Below are positions 19,623-29,724 of a DNA stretch of 64,000 nt, in pieces. The stretch spans positions 1-64,000 of the forward strand of contig NZ_QFWG01000007.1 in assembly GCF_003143995.1 (NCBI RefSeq). The letters run 5' to 3'. This DNA is from Pseudoglutamicibacter cumminsii (lineage in GTDB: Bacteria; Actinomycetota; Actinomycetes; Actinomycetales; Micrococcaceae). Every line of letters begins with the position of its first letter. Positions within the stretch are counted from its first letter, which is position 1. The translations under genes and the position numbers were made by a program. The notes beneath the pieces were generated by a model. It made no database searches. It saw nothing but the letters and a program-made list of their open reading frames with translations, and was not told the DNA's origin.

Positions 19623-19892
19623 TTATCGGCGCAGACCGAGGCGCTCGATCAGCGAACGGTAACGCTCAATGTCTACAGACTTGAGGTAGCCAAGCATGCG
19701 GCGGCGGCGACCAACCAGAGCCATGAGGCCACGGCGGGTATGGTGGTCGTGCTTGTGATGCTTGAGGTGCTCAGTCAGGTCAGAGATACGGCGGGACATC
19801 ACAGCGATCTGAACCTCAGGGGAACCGGTGTCGCCCTCGTGGATCGCGTATTCCTTGATGATCTCCTGCTTTACGGCCTGGTCAAGAGCCAT
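19623..19892 (-). CDS. rpsO: 30S ribosomal protein S15
   Basis: 89 residues, [20 protein letters not shown] to LIERLGLRR, the full length of S15. It binds the central domain of 16S rRNA in platform assembly. The family signature [20 protein letters not shown] is visible. ATG 19892 is preceded by CAAGGAG; the longer open frame to 20093 is not supported. It sits upstream of pnp with its own terminator. Confidence 0.98.
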   Translation of the reverse strand: MALDQAVKQEIIKEYAIHEGDTGSPEVQIAVMSRRISDLTEHLKHHKHDHHTRRGLMALVGRRRRMLGYLKSVDIERYRSLIERLGLRR

Positions 19893-20061
19893 GTGTTTAC
19901 TCCTTGAGAGTGTGCCGCGTACAGTGAACCCGCGCGGGATCGCACTCAGCTCGTGTTGCTGGGCCATCGTCGCCGGGGATGGTAGCCACCGCGGACTGCA
20001 GCTAACACCATCTGTAAGTCTATCAAGACAATCAAGAGCCCGCGACGAGCACACAGCCTCG

Positions 20062-20130
20062 ATGCACACAGCGCCGATGTGCTCAATGCACACAGCGCCG
20101 ATGCGCTCAATACATACAGCGCCGATGCGC
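20062..20130. repeat. Three 24-bp tandem repeats after the methyltransferase gene
   Basis: Units at 20062-20085, 20086-20109 and 20110-20130 (last one partial) share ATGCACACAGCGCCGATG. The first two differ at one base; the third at a few more. They begin 8 bp beyond the methyltransferase stop (20138) on its sense strand, with a partial copy further out. Confidence 0.9.
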
Positions 20131-20137
20131 GTTCACC

Positions 20138-21016
20138 TCACACGCGCATGCTGCGTACCGCAAGGGTTCGGTATGGGATGTCGATGCGCTCGCCCGGCTT
20201 ATGCCCCAGATGTTCGTGCAGGTACCAGCGCAAGTTACTTTCCACGCGCTCCCGGGTTTTCTGGTTGGAACGTAGCCAATATGCCCTCGTGCGGGTCAGT
20301 TCGAAAACCTGCTCGACGCTGAGTTCTTGGGTCCAGTGGTCTTCCCGGACCTCTTCGATGCGCCACAAAGGTCCAGCTTGGGCCGCGACCTCGGCGTCCC
20401 GATGCACGTCCCCCGCGTGCATGATGCGCGCCAAACGGTGTACCCACGGAACCTGCACGTCCAGCTGATTCCACACAAGACCCAACACAGGGCTTGCGGA
20501 TCCAGTCGTCAAGCGGGCCGCTTCCGCCCCCGCCGCAATAGGATCAACCCAGTGCCATGCCTGCGCGGCAACCACCGCATCGGCTGCTGGGCTTGCATCG
20601 ACGTCAGCACCGGCATCGGCGTTGGCTCCGGCATCCAGACCGATCGATTCCAGTCCGGTCAACTCCCCTGTGCCAACCAGGGCCTGCTCGACGCTCGGGA
20701 CTTGCTCGCGTAGTACCTCGAGCATCGAGGCCGACGGATCAACAGCCACAACCCGGTGCCCTGCCGCAACCAAGTCGCGCGTGAACAAGCCCGTCCCCGC
20801 GCCGACCTCAACCACGCTACGACCAGGCTCAGAACCCAGCAGCCAGCTCACGCACCAGTCAGGATAGCTCGGCCTTACCGCATCGTAATCTGCGCCCGAG
20901 CCAGCCCACGCGGAACCGATCTGCGAACGCTGAGCAGCACCAAGATTCGGCCCGCTCTGCGGAAGATTCGGAACCCGAGTCATGCTGCCGTCAGGCATCG
21001 GCACACGATCCGTCAA
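20138..21016 (-). CDS. Class I SAM-dependent methyltransferase
   Basis: Up to 292 residues. A Rossmann methyltransferase with motif I VEVGAGTGLFTRDL, an acidic strand-2 end (VVAVDPSASML) and motif IV region AVVAAQAWHWVDP, matching the Methyltransf_11 group. A short Asp/Ala repeat (AGANADAGADVDASPAAD) is inserted before motif IV. The target is unknown. The start is uncertain: TTG 21016 is the longest frame and ATG 20998 is a good alternative; neither has a clear ribosome site. It follows ribF by about 13 bp, so it is probably in the same transcript. Confidence 0.8.
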   Translation of the reverse strand: MTDRVPMPDGSMTRVPNLPQSGPNLGAAQRSQIGSAWAGSGADYDAVRPSYPDWCVSWLLGSEPGRSVVEVGAGTGLFTRDLVAAGHRVVAVDPSASMLEVLREQVPSVEQALVGTGELTGLESIGLDAGANADAGADVDASPAADAVVAAQAWHWVDPIAAGAEAARLTTGSASPVLGLVWNQLDVQVPWVHRLARIMHAGDVHRDAEVAAQAGPLWRIEEVREDHWTQELSVEQVFELTRTRAYWLRSNQKTRERVESNLRWYLHEHLGHKPGERIDIPYRTLAVRSMRV

Positions 21017-21029
21017 ACCACAACCGCCA

Positions 21030-22025
21030 TCAGCCGGCGGCTACCTTGACGACGTCGGGACGAGCGTCAGCATCCCCACGCAGAATCTCGCGAGCCCGTT
21101 CAACGTCCACGTGCATCTGCTCGATCAACGCTTCCGGGCCGCGGTACGTCACAGTCGGGCGCAAGTGATCCACGAACTCGAGCACAACCTTCTGGTCGTA
21201 CAGGTTGAACTCCTCGATCTGCTCACCCTCCGGCCGGTCCATCACAAAAGCCTCAGCCACGCGCACCACGCCGTCAAACGTCGGGTTCGTGCCAATCGAT
21301 ATCGCAGACGGCCACCACACGCCCGCCTCATCGATCAACCAGCCCGCATACACGCCGTCCGCCGGCATCAAACCGGTCGCGTCATCCGACAAGTTCGCGG
21401 TCGGGAAACCCAGCTCACGGCCGCGCGCAAAACCATGCACCACGGTCCCGTACATGCGGTGGTTACGCCCCAAAACCTCAGCCGCGGACTTCACGTCGCC
21501 AACCTGGAGAGCCTCACGCACCCACGTCGAGGACCAGCGCCGCTGCTCCCCCACGTCCGAAAGCGTGACGACCTCGAAGCCGAACTTTTCACCGAGCTCA
21601 CGCAAGACGTTGATGTCGCCCGCGTTATCAAGCCCAAAACGCACATCCTCGCCCACGACCACAGCGCGAGCATGCAACACATCAACGACGTAATTCTTGA
21701 TGAACTCTTCAGGGGTCTGCTGCGCGAATTCCCACGTGTAATTCAAGCGCAAAACCGCGTCAATCCCGGCCTCCGCGCAGTGAGTATCCTTGATCTCATC
21801 AGCCATGATCGGAACCGGCGCAAACGCAGGCCTATGCACCGTGGCCGGATGCGGGCTGAACGTCATGACAACACCCATGCACGGCTCATCCGCCGCCGAA
21901 GCGAGCTTCACAACGCGATCCAGCAAAGCCATGTGGCCGCGGTGAACACCATCGAAATTACCGATCGTCACCACCGAACACGTCAACGACTCCGGAACCT
22001 CGGCAGGATCCGTCCAAATATGCAC
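21030..22025 (-). CDS. ribF: Bifunctional riboflavin kinase / FAD synthetase
   Basis: 331 residues. The N-terminal FAD synthetase domain shows the nucleotidyltransferase motif VTIGNFDGVHRGHMALLDRV and FSPHPATVHRP. The C-terminal riboflavin kinase domain shows ELGFPTANL, the PADGVYAGW stretch and SIGTNPTFDG. Together they convert riboflavin to FMN and then FAD. Length and domain order are standard. Its place downstream of truB and two membrane proteins is usual for actinobacteria. Confidence 0.96.
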   Translation of the reverse strand: MHIWTDPAEVPESLTCSVVTIGNFDGVHRGHMALLDRVVKLASAADEPCMGVVMTFSPHPATVHRPAFAPVPIMADEIKDTHCAEAGIDAVLRLNYTWEFAQQTPEEFIKNYVVDVLHARAVVVGEDVRFGLDNAGDINVLRELGEKFGFEVVTLSDVGEQRRWSSTWVREALQVGDVKSAAEVLGRNHRMYGTVVHGFARGRELGFPTANLSDDATGLMPADGVYAGWLIDEAGVWWPSAISIGTNPTFDGVVRVAEAFVMDRPEGEQIEEFNLYDQKVVLEFVDHLRPTVTYRGPEALIEQMHVDVERAREILRGDADARPDVVKVAAG

Positions 22026-22140
22026 AAAGACTCCTCGCGTGCTGAAGATCGATTACGCCCGGCGCTATTCTCTCACGAACAAGCTAGCCGCCGATGCGGG
22101 GCGCAGTTACGCGGCACTCTTGGCTGTGCTGCAGAGCTAC

Positions 22141-22593
22141 CTACGCCGCTGCCTTGCTAGGGCGGTGGGCCCACAGCCACAAGAAACCGATGATCGGCAG
22201 AACAAACGGTACATAACCGTAGCCTTGGCCGAAGTGGCTCCACACGCTCGCTTTAGGGAACAGTTCTGGCGAGGCGTAGGACAGTATCGAAACCACAACC
22301 ACACCCACGAACTCCGCGATGACCGCCGCGAACGCTACGCGCCAGGCCTTGATGCCCGGCATCGCTAGCGCGACCGTCGCCACAATATAGATCACGGCCG
22401 CGAGAGCCGAAAGCGTGAACGCAACCGGTGCAACCGAGAATTCAGTGGAGATCTGATACGCCGAACGCGCGAAAGCCGACAACGCAAACACGCCATACAC
22501 CGCAACCAAAATGCGGCCCAGACCCTTGTTCTTCGTCTGCACTGGGTTGCTCTGTTGCGCTGTATCCGTCACGTGATTATCCATTCCACTCAT
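22141..22593 (-). CDS. Four-helix membrane protein of unknown function
   Basis: About 150 residues with four hydrophobic helices (GRILVAVYGVFALSAFARSA, VAFTLSALAAVIYIVATVAL, VAFAAVIAEFVGVVVVSILS, VPFVLPIIGFLWLWAH). No catalytic motif. Proteins of this look occur between truB and ribF in Arthrobacter-like genomes. It starts a few bases after the preceding membrane-protein gene, so the two are probably coupled. ATG 22593 is chosen with TAGGAA upstream; ATG 22584 is possible. Confidence 0.75.
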   Translation of the reverse strand: MSGMDNHVTDTAQQSNPVQTKNKGLGRILVAVYGVFALSAFARSAYQISTEFSVAPVAFTLSALAAVIYIVATVALAMPGIKAWRVAFAAVIAEFVGVVVVSILSYASPELFPKASVWSHFGQGYGYVPFVLPIIGFLWLWAHRPSKAAA

Positions 22594-22599
22594 CAATTC

Positions 22600-22980
22600 C
22601 TAGCCGGCGAAAAAGCCCTGCCCGTGCCATACCTGTTGCATCCGCACCAACATCACCAAAACGGTGAAACCGGCAGCGGCCATCACGGTGTTAGACCACC
22701 GGGACTTGTCGCCGATCGCCCACCACGCAGCCAGCGGGACCAGCAACAACGCGGTTGCGAGGTATCCCCAGAACTCCCATGCGGCGCCTATCAGCGGCTG
22801 CGAGCCCGCATGCCGAATCGCCGCCTGAACGCCATACACGACCAGGTACAGCTCAACCAGGACAAGGCTCAGAATCGACGAGTCCGCGGGAAACGTGCGC
22901 ATGACCGTCATCGCTATACCAACGACCATAGAGATAACGCACACCACAACACCTGCGATCGCGAAGCCATCCATCAACAC
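22600..22980 (-). CDS. Membrane protein of unknown function
   Basis: About 126 residues from GTG 22980 (or ATG 22974), preceded by GGGGGAG at 12-base spacing. There are four hydrophobic segments (FAIAGVVVCVISMVVGIAMT, LSLVLVELYLVVYGVQAAI, FWGYLATALLLVPLAAWWAI, MAAAGFTVLVMLVRM). The open frame reaches 23109 inside truB, but that part is basic and non-homologous. It is next to another small membrane protein, which it may partner. Confidence 0.7.
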   Translation of the reverse strand: MLMDGFAIAGVVVCVISMVVGIAMTVMRTFPADSSILSLVLVELYLVVYGVQAAIRHAGSQPLIGAAWEFWGYLATALLLVPLAAWWAIGDKSRWSNTVMAAAGFTVLVMLVRMQQVWHGQGFFAG

Positions 22981-23044
22981 GGCTACTGATTTCTCCCCCG
23001 AAACAACTTTGAAACTAGAACAGCTATTGAGAACGGCTCGCGGC

Positions 23045-23953
23045 CTACCGTGGGGCGAACACCAAAGCCGGTTTCGCCATCGAATGCGTTCCTTGAACCT
23101 TGTTTTCAATCAACGCAATCAGCTCGCCAGCCGGGTCGATCGCCGCCGTCACGTCCGCAGACTCCGACGGCGTGATACGACGGCCGTGCCCCAGCTCGAA
23201 GGCTTCCTCGTCGCTCACCTCACGCACCGGGAACAGCCGGCGCGCGGCATCAGCCAACGACAGCACGCTGAACTGCTCCCCCAGCTGCTCCAATGTACGG
23301 GCATGACCCAAATTGAAACCGCCCACACGCGTGCGTCGCAACGCCGTCAAATGACCGCCCACACCGAGAGCCTCGCCCAAGTCCCGAGCCAAAGCGCGCA
23401 CATACGTGCCCGAGGAACAATCGACCATGACGTCGACGTCCATCGTGGTGCCGTCATCGGCACGGCGAACATCCAAAACATCGAAACGGTTCACCGTGAC
23501 CGAGCGGGCTTCCAACTGGACGTCCTCGCCGTCACGCACCCGCTGATACGCGCGCTTACCGTCCACCTTGATCGCAGACACCGCAGACGGAACCTGCTGA
23601 ATCTCGCCCGTCAACCCGGCAACCGCATCGTCAAGCTGTGGGCGTGTCACCGCCGCAACATAACGACGCTCAAGGATCTCGCCCTCAGCGTCCTCGGTTG
23701 TTGTGGTTTGGCCCAAGCGGATCGTCGCCGCGTAGGTCTTCGATTCGCCCACAATGTAGGTCAAGAGCCGGGTAGCTCGTCCCACGCCAGCAACCAGGAC
23801 GCCGGTCGCCATCGGATCCAGCGTCCCCGCATGCCCCACCTTGCGGGTGCCAGCAAGGCGCCGCAAACGGCCCACCACATCGTGGCTCGTCATACCCGCG
23901 GGCTTATCAACAACAACCAGACCAGGGGTCGGTTCAGACTGCGCTTTCGACAT
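23045..23953 (-). CDS. truB: tRNA pseudouridine(55) synthase
   Basis: 302 residues from MSKAQSEPTPG. The catalytic Asp lies in GHAGTLDPMATGVL; GLVVVDKPAGMTSHDVV and YVRALARDLGEALG are also typical. It makes pseudouridine 55 in the T-loop of tRNAs. The start ATG 23953 has AAGAGG upstream, within the 3' end of rbfA, whose stop is 8 bp away. The upstream part of the open frame to 24061 overlaps rbfA and is not used. Confidence 0.95.
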   Translation of the reverse strand: MSKAQSEPTPGLVVVDKPAGMTSHDVVGRLRRLAGTRKVGHAGTLDPMATGVLVAGVGRATRLLTYIVGESKTYAATIRLGQTTTTEDAEGEILERRYVAAVTRPQLDDAVAGLTGEIQQVPSAVSAIKVDGKRAYQRVRDGEDVQLEARSVTVNRFDVLDVRRADDGTTMDVDVMVDCSSGTYVRALARDLGEALGVGGHLTALRRTRVGGFNLGHARTLEQLGEQFSVLSLADAARRLFPVREVSDEEAFELGHGRRITPSESADVTAAIDPAGELIALIENKVQGTHSMAKPALVFAPR

Positions 23954-23960
23954 ACAGCGC

Positions 23961-24389
23961 TTAAGCCTCTTCTTCCGCTTCCTTATACGGATCAGCGTCG
24001 CCCGCGTACTCGGCACCCGCAGCAAGCTCGGCGACCTCCGCGTCCTTCTGCCGCGCTGCACGCAACAAATCCTCGACGTGCGAGGCGTTCATCGGAACCT
24101 CATCCGGAACGAACTCAAGCGTTGGGGTCAACCGCGTCGTCAACTGCGAACCCAACTCCTTGCGCAAGCGCCCACGGTTCGTTTCGAACAGCTCAGCGAC
24201 GTAAGCCTTCTGCTCATCGTCACCGAAAACCGTGTAGTAGGCGGTCGCGTTCTGAAGATCATTCGTCACGCGCGCATCCGTGACCGTGACGGACTCCATC
24301 GCATCGTCACGAACCACCTTCGTGAGAGCCTGCGCCATGACAACCTTGATGCGCTGAGCCAACTTAGCTGCACGAGGCGAACCAGTCAT
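23961..24389 (-). CDS. rbfA: 30S ribosome-binding factor A
   Basis: 142 residues. A KH-type fold that helps mature the 5' end of 16S rRNA and cold adaptation. Typical sequence: RAAKLAQRIKVVMAQAL, VTVTDARVTNDLQNATAYYTV and LRKELGSQLTTRLTPTLEFVPDE. The C-terminal tail is acidic. It is in the standard infB-rbfA-truB order, after a strong terminator that follows infB. Confidence 0.95.
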   Translation of the reverse strand: MTGSPRAAKLAQRIKVVMAQALTKVVRDDAMESVTVTDARVTNDLQNATAYYTVFGDDEQKAYVAELFETNRGRLRKELGSQLTTRLTPTLEFVPDEVPMNASHVEDLLRAARQKDAEVAELAAGAEYAGDADPYKEAEEEA

Positions 24390-24488
24390 GATGTGCTCCT
24401 CTCCCGCGCACCACGATTCTGATGTGCGCTATCAACAATAATTTCGCTCCCTCTATCCTATCGGTGCTTGCGTAGTCTTCCTGCAACG

Positions 24489-24543
24489 CGAAAGCCCGCG
24501 GCGGGCAAGCGCACATATGCGCTCAACCCGCCGCGGGCTTTCG
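24489..24543 (-). terminator. Strong terminator between infB and rbfA
   Basis: A perfect 17-bp stem, CGAAAGCCCGCGGCGGG (24489-24505) with 24527-24543. The loop holds a second 5-bp hairpin (GCGCA/TGCGC). It lies 60 bp after the infB stop and splits the nusA-infB transcript from rbfA-truB. Confidence 0.9.
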
Positions 24544-24567
24544 TTAGCGTTCACCGCCTGTGGAGCG

Positions 24568-24609
24568 GTTCATCACGCTAGGTTCATCTCACTCGATTCA
24601 TCGCATTAG
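24568..24609. repeat. Three 14-bp tandem units at the infB stop codon
   Basis: GTTCATCACGCTAG (24568-24581), GTTCATCTCACTCG (24582-24595) and ATTCATCGCATTAG (24596-24609) abut each other. The last contains the infB TAA (24606-24608); the others lie downstream of the stop. They are 10-11 of 14 identical, so they are old copies. Confidence 0.75.
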
Positions 24610-27490
24610 ACGCGTGGCTTCTCCTGAAGCTCCCACGTCTCGATGATGTCGCCTTCCTTGATGTCGTTGAAGCTACCCAGGCCGATACCACATTCGTAGC
24701 CCTCACGGACCTCGGTGGCGTCGTCCTTGAAGCGACGCAGCGACTCGATCTTGAGGTTGTCGTTGACGACCTTGCCGTCACGCACCAAGCGAGCGTTCGC
24801 GTTACGGCGGATGAGGCCGTTACGAACGATCGAACCGGCGATGTTACCGAACTTCGAGGAGCGGAAGACCTCGCGGATCTCCGCGGATCCGAGCTCGACT
24901 TCCTCGTACTCAGGCTTGAGCATGCCCTTGAGTGCGTTCTCGATATCCTCGATCGCCTGGTAGATGACCGAGTAGAAGCGCATGTCGACGCCCTCTTCAT
25001 CGGCGTACTCAGCAACGCGTTCCGCAGGGCGGACGTTGAAGCCGATGATGATCGCGTTGTCGACCGTTGCCAGGTTCACGTCGTTCTGGGTGATAGCGCC
25101 CACACCACGGTGGATAACACGCAGCTGAACCTCGTCGCCCACATCGATCTTGAGCAGCGAATCCTCGAGTGCTTCAACAGCACCCGAGACGTCACCCTTG
25201 AGGATGAGGTTGAGGGTATCGATCTTGCCTTCAGCGACAGCGTCGTCGAAGTTCTCGAGCGTAATGCGCTTGCGGCGCTTAGCGAGCATCGCGTTGCGGT
25301 CCGCGGCTTCGCGGCGCTCAGCGATCTGACGTGCCGTGCGCTCGTCCGGAGTCACGATGAACGTGTCACCTGCGCGTGGAACGTTCGAAAGACCCAGAAC
25401 CTGGACCGCACGCGATGGCAATGCGACGTCGAGGCTTCGCCGTTCTCGTCGAACATCGCACGAACGCGACCATGCGCCTTGCCCGCAACGATCGTGTCAC
25501 CGACCGCGAGCGTACCGGACTGAACCAGGACGGTCGTGACCGCACCGCGGCCCTTGTCGAGGTTCGCTTCGATCGCGATACCGCGAGCGTCCTTGTCCGG
25601 GTTAGCGCGCAGCTCAAGTGCTGCGTCCGCGGTCAGCAGGATCGCATCCAACAGGTCGTGGATACCCATGTCCTGCTTAGCGGAGATCGGCACGAACATC
25701 GTGTCGCCGCCGTAGTCCTCAGGAACCAGACCGTACTCGGCGAGCTGACCCTTGACCTTCTCAGGGTTAGCTTCCGGCTTATCGATCTTGTTGACTGCAA
25801 CCACGATCGGCACATCTGCTGCCTGTGCGTGGTTGAGCGCTTCAACCGTCTGCGGCATGACGCCGTCGTCAGCTGCAACAACCAGGACCGCGATGTCGGT
25901 GACCTTGGCACCGCGGGCACGCATCGCCGTAAAGGCCTCGTGACCAGGGGTGTCAATGAAGGTCAAGAGGCGTTCCTCTTCACCGTTGTCACCTTCGTGC
26001 ATCGTGGAGATCTGGTATGCACCGATGTGCTGGGTAATGCCGCCGGCTTCGCCTTCGATCACGTTGGAGCGACGGATCGCATCCAGCGTGCGGGTCTTAC
26101 CGTGGTCGACGTGACCCATGATGGTCACCACTGGTGGGCGTGGCTCGAGCATGTCATCGGTCTCGGCCTCTTCTTCGGCCTCGAGGTCGATGTCGAAGGA
26201 CTCGAACAGTTCACGCTCTTCGTCCTCAGGCGAGACGACCTGGACCTTGTAGCCCAGCTCTTCACCGAGGATCTCGAACGTCGATTCGTCGAGCGACTGG
26301 TTAGCCGTAGCCATCTCACCGAGGTGGAACAGCACGGTCACGAGTGCCGCTGGATCTGCCTTGATGCGCTCAGCGAAGTCCGCCAGAGTTGCACCGCGGC
26401 GCAGACGCACCACAGTTTCGCCATCGCCACGTGGAACAACCACGCCGCCAATGACTGGTGCGCCTTGCTGCTCCATCTCCTGGCGCTTTGCGCGCTTCGA
26501 CTTACGGTTACGACCACGACGTGGACCACCGCGGCCGAATGCGCCCGCTGCGTTACCGCGACCGCCACCACGGCCACCGCGGAAGCCTCCGCCGCCGCCA
26601 CCGGAGCGACCGCCACCTGGGCGTCCGCCACCGCCGCCGCGGCCGCCTGGGCCCGGTTGGTTGACGTTGAGGTCGAGCTTCTTAGGCATCATGTTCGGGT
26701 TAGGGCGTGGACCGCCTCCACCCGGAGTTGCGCCGCGTGGTGGGCGTGGTGCGCCCGGACGTGGGCCGCCTGCACCCGTTGCGCCCTGGCGCTGGCCACC
26801 GCGGCCACCGCCGCCTTCGCCGCGCATACCCTGCTGGCTTGCGAACGGGTTGTTGCCCGGGCGTGGAGCGCCACCGCGCTGGCCGCCTGGGCGTGGGCCT
26901 GGGCGTGCGCCACCGCGTGGTGGACGTGGGCCGGCGTCGTTGCCGCGGCCCTGAGACGGGGTGCTGAACGGGTTGTTGCCCGGACGTGGACCTGGCTTCG
27001 GGCCAGGCTTCGGTGCTGCCGCGCCTGGGGTCGGCTTAGGTGCTGCCGGTGCCTTCTTTGCGGCTGGCTTAGCGTCCGATGCTGGCTTAGCTGCAGGCTT
27101 CTCCGTTGCCTTTGCGGCAGGCTTAGGGCCTGGCTTCGGGCCAGGCTTGGCAGGCTTAGCTGCGGTGTCTGCCTTCTTAGCGGTTGCCGGCTTAGCGGCT
27201 GGCTTAGGCGTGGTTTCAGCTGGCTTAGCTGGAGCCGCTGGTGCCGGATCGGAGGTACGGGTGCCAGCACCCTGAACCTGTGCCGTCTTGACCTTAGGCT
27301 GTTCCGGCTGAGCGGAATCGGCGCCTGCTGCGCTTGGGAATGCTTCACGCAAGCGTTTGACGACCGGCGGCTCGATCGTGGAGGAAGCTGAGCGGACAAA
27401 CTCGCCCATCTCCTCAAGTTTTGCCATGGCTTCCTTGGATGGAATGCCGAGCTCTTTAGCGAGCTCATGTACGCGGACCTTCTTGGCCAC
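24606..27490 (-). CDS. infB: Translation initiation factor IF-2, interrupted by a -1 frameshift
   Basis: About 961 residues if restored. It starts at GTG 27490 (AGGAG upstream) with the IF2_N domain ([20 protein letters not shown]). A long Ala/Pro/Lys then Gly/Arg-rich linker follows, then the GTPase domain (GHVDHGKT near residue 457, [12 protein letters not shown]) and IF-2 domains II-IV, ending [11 protein letters not shown]-like. The frame breaks after DENGEA (25433-25435) and resumes as [14 protein letters not shown] when one base is added; GCC-CTC read as GCCTC would be a lost C in a CCC run. The two pieces span 25352-27535 and 24606-25421. Since IF-2 is essential, a sequence error is the leading explanation. 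Confidence 0.9.
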
Positions 27491-27689
27491 AATTCTCCTA
27501 GTCTGGTCCGCGTATCCTTCTGCGCTGACGCGCATCAGCTAGTGAAAGCGTTGCACGTTTCGCGTAAGACCACGGACCGTAGATTTCGTGGTGTGCGCTC
27601 CGCCAAGCGGAACGCACGCTGATTTCCGAGCCTGAGGTTTTTCATCTCTGGCCCATCACCGTTGCGTGTTCATCGGGTTGCCACTCTTC

Positions 27690-28010
27690 TTAACCCGCTT
27701 TCTGGTCGGTCATGGTTGAGCCCTGGACACGGGTTGTGCCCAGGTTGATGACGGCAAGCAGTTCCTCTTCGTCTACAACGACCTGAGCCCTGAAGGCTCG
27801 GTTCGCCGCGTTGCGAGAGACTGCCCGCCGTACACACTCGGGGTCGCGATGCACCCAAGCACCGCGTCCCGTTTTACGGCGTTGCGGATCCGGAACCACT
27901 CTCGTGCTTCCGGACTCTTGCGCTAGCCGTAAAAGAACGGCTTGGTCATCGGTTTGCCGGCAGCCGATGCAGGTGCGGATGGGGCCGCGTGAAGAACCGT
28001 TGTTCACCAC
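27690..28010 (-). CDS. ylxR: YlxR family (DUF448) RNA-binding protein
   Basis: 106 residues. The family signature RTCIGCRQ is present near the N-terminus, then GRGAWVHRDPECVRRAV and a basic C-terminal region. Members bind RNA and sit between nusA and infB, as here. Start GTG 28010 with GGGAG upstream. A gap of about 200 bp separates it from infB; I see no gene there. Confidence 0.9.
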   Translation of the reverse strand: MVNNGSSRGPIRTCIGCRQTDDQAVLLRLAQESGSTRVVPDPQRRKTGRGAWVHRDPECVRRAVSRNAANRAFRAQVVVDEEELLAVINLGTTRVQGSTMTDQKAG

Positions 28011-28065
28011 GAGCTCCCATCGTGAGGCCTGTATTCGGGCGCGCCAGGCTAAACGTCTGACCCCT

Positions 28066-29046
28066 CTAGTCTACAGCGCTTTGACGAGCAGGCGAGACAA
28101 CATCGATGCGCCAGCCCGTGAGTTTGGCCGCAAGACGGGCGTTTTGGCCCTCCTTGCCGATCGCCAAAGAGAGCTGATCGTCCGGGACGACCGCGCGGAC
28201 GTGGTGGAGGTCTTCGTTGAGAACTTCAACCGAGAGGACCTTGGCGGGAGAGAGCGCGTGGGCCACGAACTGTGCAGGGTCTGGATCCCACGTGATGATG
28301 TCGATCTTCTCGTCGTTGAGCTCGCTCATCACTGCGCGTACGCGGGAACCCATTTCCCCGATGCATGCGCCCTTGGCGTTGAGACCCTCAACGCGAGCGC
28401 GTACCGCGAGCTTGGTGCGGTGGCCGGCTTCGCGAGCGATCGAGACGATCTCGACCGACTTCTCCTGGATCTCCGGGACCTCAAGTTCGAAGAGCTTGTG
28501 CACGAGCTGCGGGTGGGTACGCGAAACCGTGATCGATGGGCCTTTAGGGCCGCGGTGCACATCGGTTACGTACACACGCAGGCGACGGCCGTGGCTGTAG
28601 TCCTCGCCCGGAACCTGCTCTGGTGGCGGCAAAACAGCCTCGAGGGTTCCGAGGTCGACCTGGATCATGCGCGGATCGCGGCCCTGCTGGATCACGCCGG
28701 AGAGGATCTCGCCTTGTTTGTCGCGGAACGTGCCCAGAACGGCTTCGTCTTCGGCGTCGCGCAAGCGCTGGAAGATCACTTGGCGGGCCGTGGCAGCGGC
28801 GACGCGACCGAAGTCTGCCGGGGTGTCGTCGAACTCACCGATGCGCTGGTTGTTCTCGTCGACCTCTGGCGCCCAAATGGTGGCGACGCCGGTCTTGCGG
28901 TCAAGCTCAGCGCGAGCCCCGCGGATCGCTCCAGGTTCCTTGTCGTATGCGAGGACAAGCGCGTGTTCGATTGCGTTGATAAGCCTATCCAGTGGGATGT
29001 CGCGGTCTTTTTCAAGCTGACGCAACGCCGTCATATCGATATGCAT
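28066..29046 (-). CDS. nusA: Transcription termination/antitermination factor NusA
   Basis: 326 residues, the short actinobacterial form without the C-terminal AR repeats. It has an N-terminal RNA polymerase-binding domain ([22 protein letters not shown] region), then S1 ([15 protein letters not shown]) and two KH domains ([39 protein letters not shown]). It controls pausing and termination. The start ATG 29046 overlaps the rimP stop region, two bases after it, with GAGG upstream. It forms the rimP-nusA-ylxR-infB operon. Confidence 0.96.
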   Translation of the reverse strand: MHIDMTALRQLEKDRDIPLDRLINAIEHALVLAYDKEPGAIRGARAELDRKTGVATIWAPEVDENNQRIGEFDDTPADFGRVAAATARQVIFQRLRDAEDEAVLGTFRDKQGEILSGVIQQGRDPRMIQVDLGTLEAVLPPPEQVPGEDYSHGRRLRVYVTDVHRGPKGPSITVSRTHPQLVHKLFELEVPEIQEKSVEIVSIAREAGHRTKLAVRARVEGLNAKGACIGEMGSRVRAVMSELNDEKIDIITWDPDPAQFVAHALSPAKVLSVEVLNEDLHHVRAVVPDDQLSLAIGKEGQNARLAAKLTGWRIDVVSPARQSAVD

Positions 29047-29048
29047 TC

Positions 29049-29642
29049 TTAGGCCTCCTCGCCCGTTAGACCTGGCTCTGCAGCTTCTTCGGCAGCTTGT
29101 GCTGCCGCCAACCGTGCCGCCGCGGTGGCTTCGATGTCTACCTTTGCGCGACGAATGTCAGCATACTCGCGACGCACAGGGTCAAGCACCTTATCTTTCA
29201 TGCCCTTCTTCGGGGCTGGCTTGATCGGCGCAATAACGATGCCGGCGTCATCGGCTTCCAGAACGGTTCCGGTGAAGTCTTCATTTTCGCCGACAACGCG
29301 GATGACGCGCCCCACGTTGCGCTGAAAGTGACGTGGCTGTGTGAGCGGTCGCGTAGCGCCCGGAGAGGAAACCTCAAGCTCGTAGGCACCAGAGGAAGCC
29401 AGCAAGCCCTCGTCCAGAACCTCGCCTACCTGCTGCGAAACCTCGGCCAGAACATCGAGCTCAACCGCATCCGTTCCGGTTGGGAGGTCAACGATGATCT
29501 GCAGGGTTGGCGTGTCCCCACCTTTGACGGTCACGTCTTCAACGATCAGGCCAGCCTGGCTCACCACAGGCTCGATGGCCTCTGTGATGGCTTGCGGTGA
29601 CCATGGCGAACCCTCGTGGGTCGACACGTTGTGGGCTGACAT
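29049..29642 (-). CDS. rimP: Ribosome maturation factor RimP
   Basis: 197 residues. N-terminal domain with [20 protein letters not shown], then [27 protein letters not shown], the conserved signature, and an SH3-like C-terminal half ([20 protein letters not shown]). A long Ala/Glu-rich tail follows. It acts in 30S maturation. It is the first gene of the nusA operon, divergent from a secreted protein gene 82 bp away. Confidence 0.95.
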   Translation of the reverse strand: MSAHNVSTHEGSPWSPQAITEAIEPVVSQAGLIVEDVTVKGGDTPTLQIIVDLPTGTDAVELDVLAEVSQQVGEVLDEGLLASSGAYELEVSSPGATRPLTQPRHFQRNVGRVIRVVGENEDFTGTVLEADDAGIVIAPIKPAPKKGMKDKVLDPVRREYADIRRAKVDIEATAAARLAAAQAAEEAAEPGLTGEEA

Positions 29643-29724
29643 GCTTTCCTCTCGTCGCGCTGTGCCTGTACGGTTTGTGCGTTGCCTGTACAGATCTACA
29701 CTACCCGCATGGGACTATAGCGGT

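Noticed and set aside
19893-20093. Upstream extension of rpsO
   Set aside because: S15 homology and CAAGGAG fix the start at 19892.
20062-20130. CRISPR-like array near 20.06 kb
   Set aside because: Units abut without spacers; it is a tandem repeat, not a CRISPR.
24484-24544. Riboswitch-like structure before rbfA
   Set aside because: A simple perfect hairpin with an inner stem fits a terminator; no known aptamer pattern.
25376-27391. 671-residue open frame opposite infB
   Set aside because: The Trp/Ala/Cys-rich translation mirrors the GC-rich linker of IF-2; not a protein-like composition.
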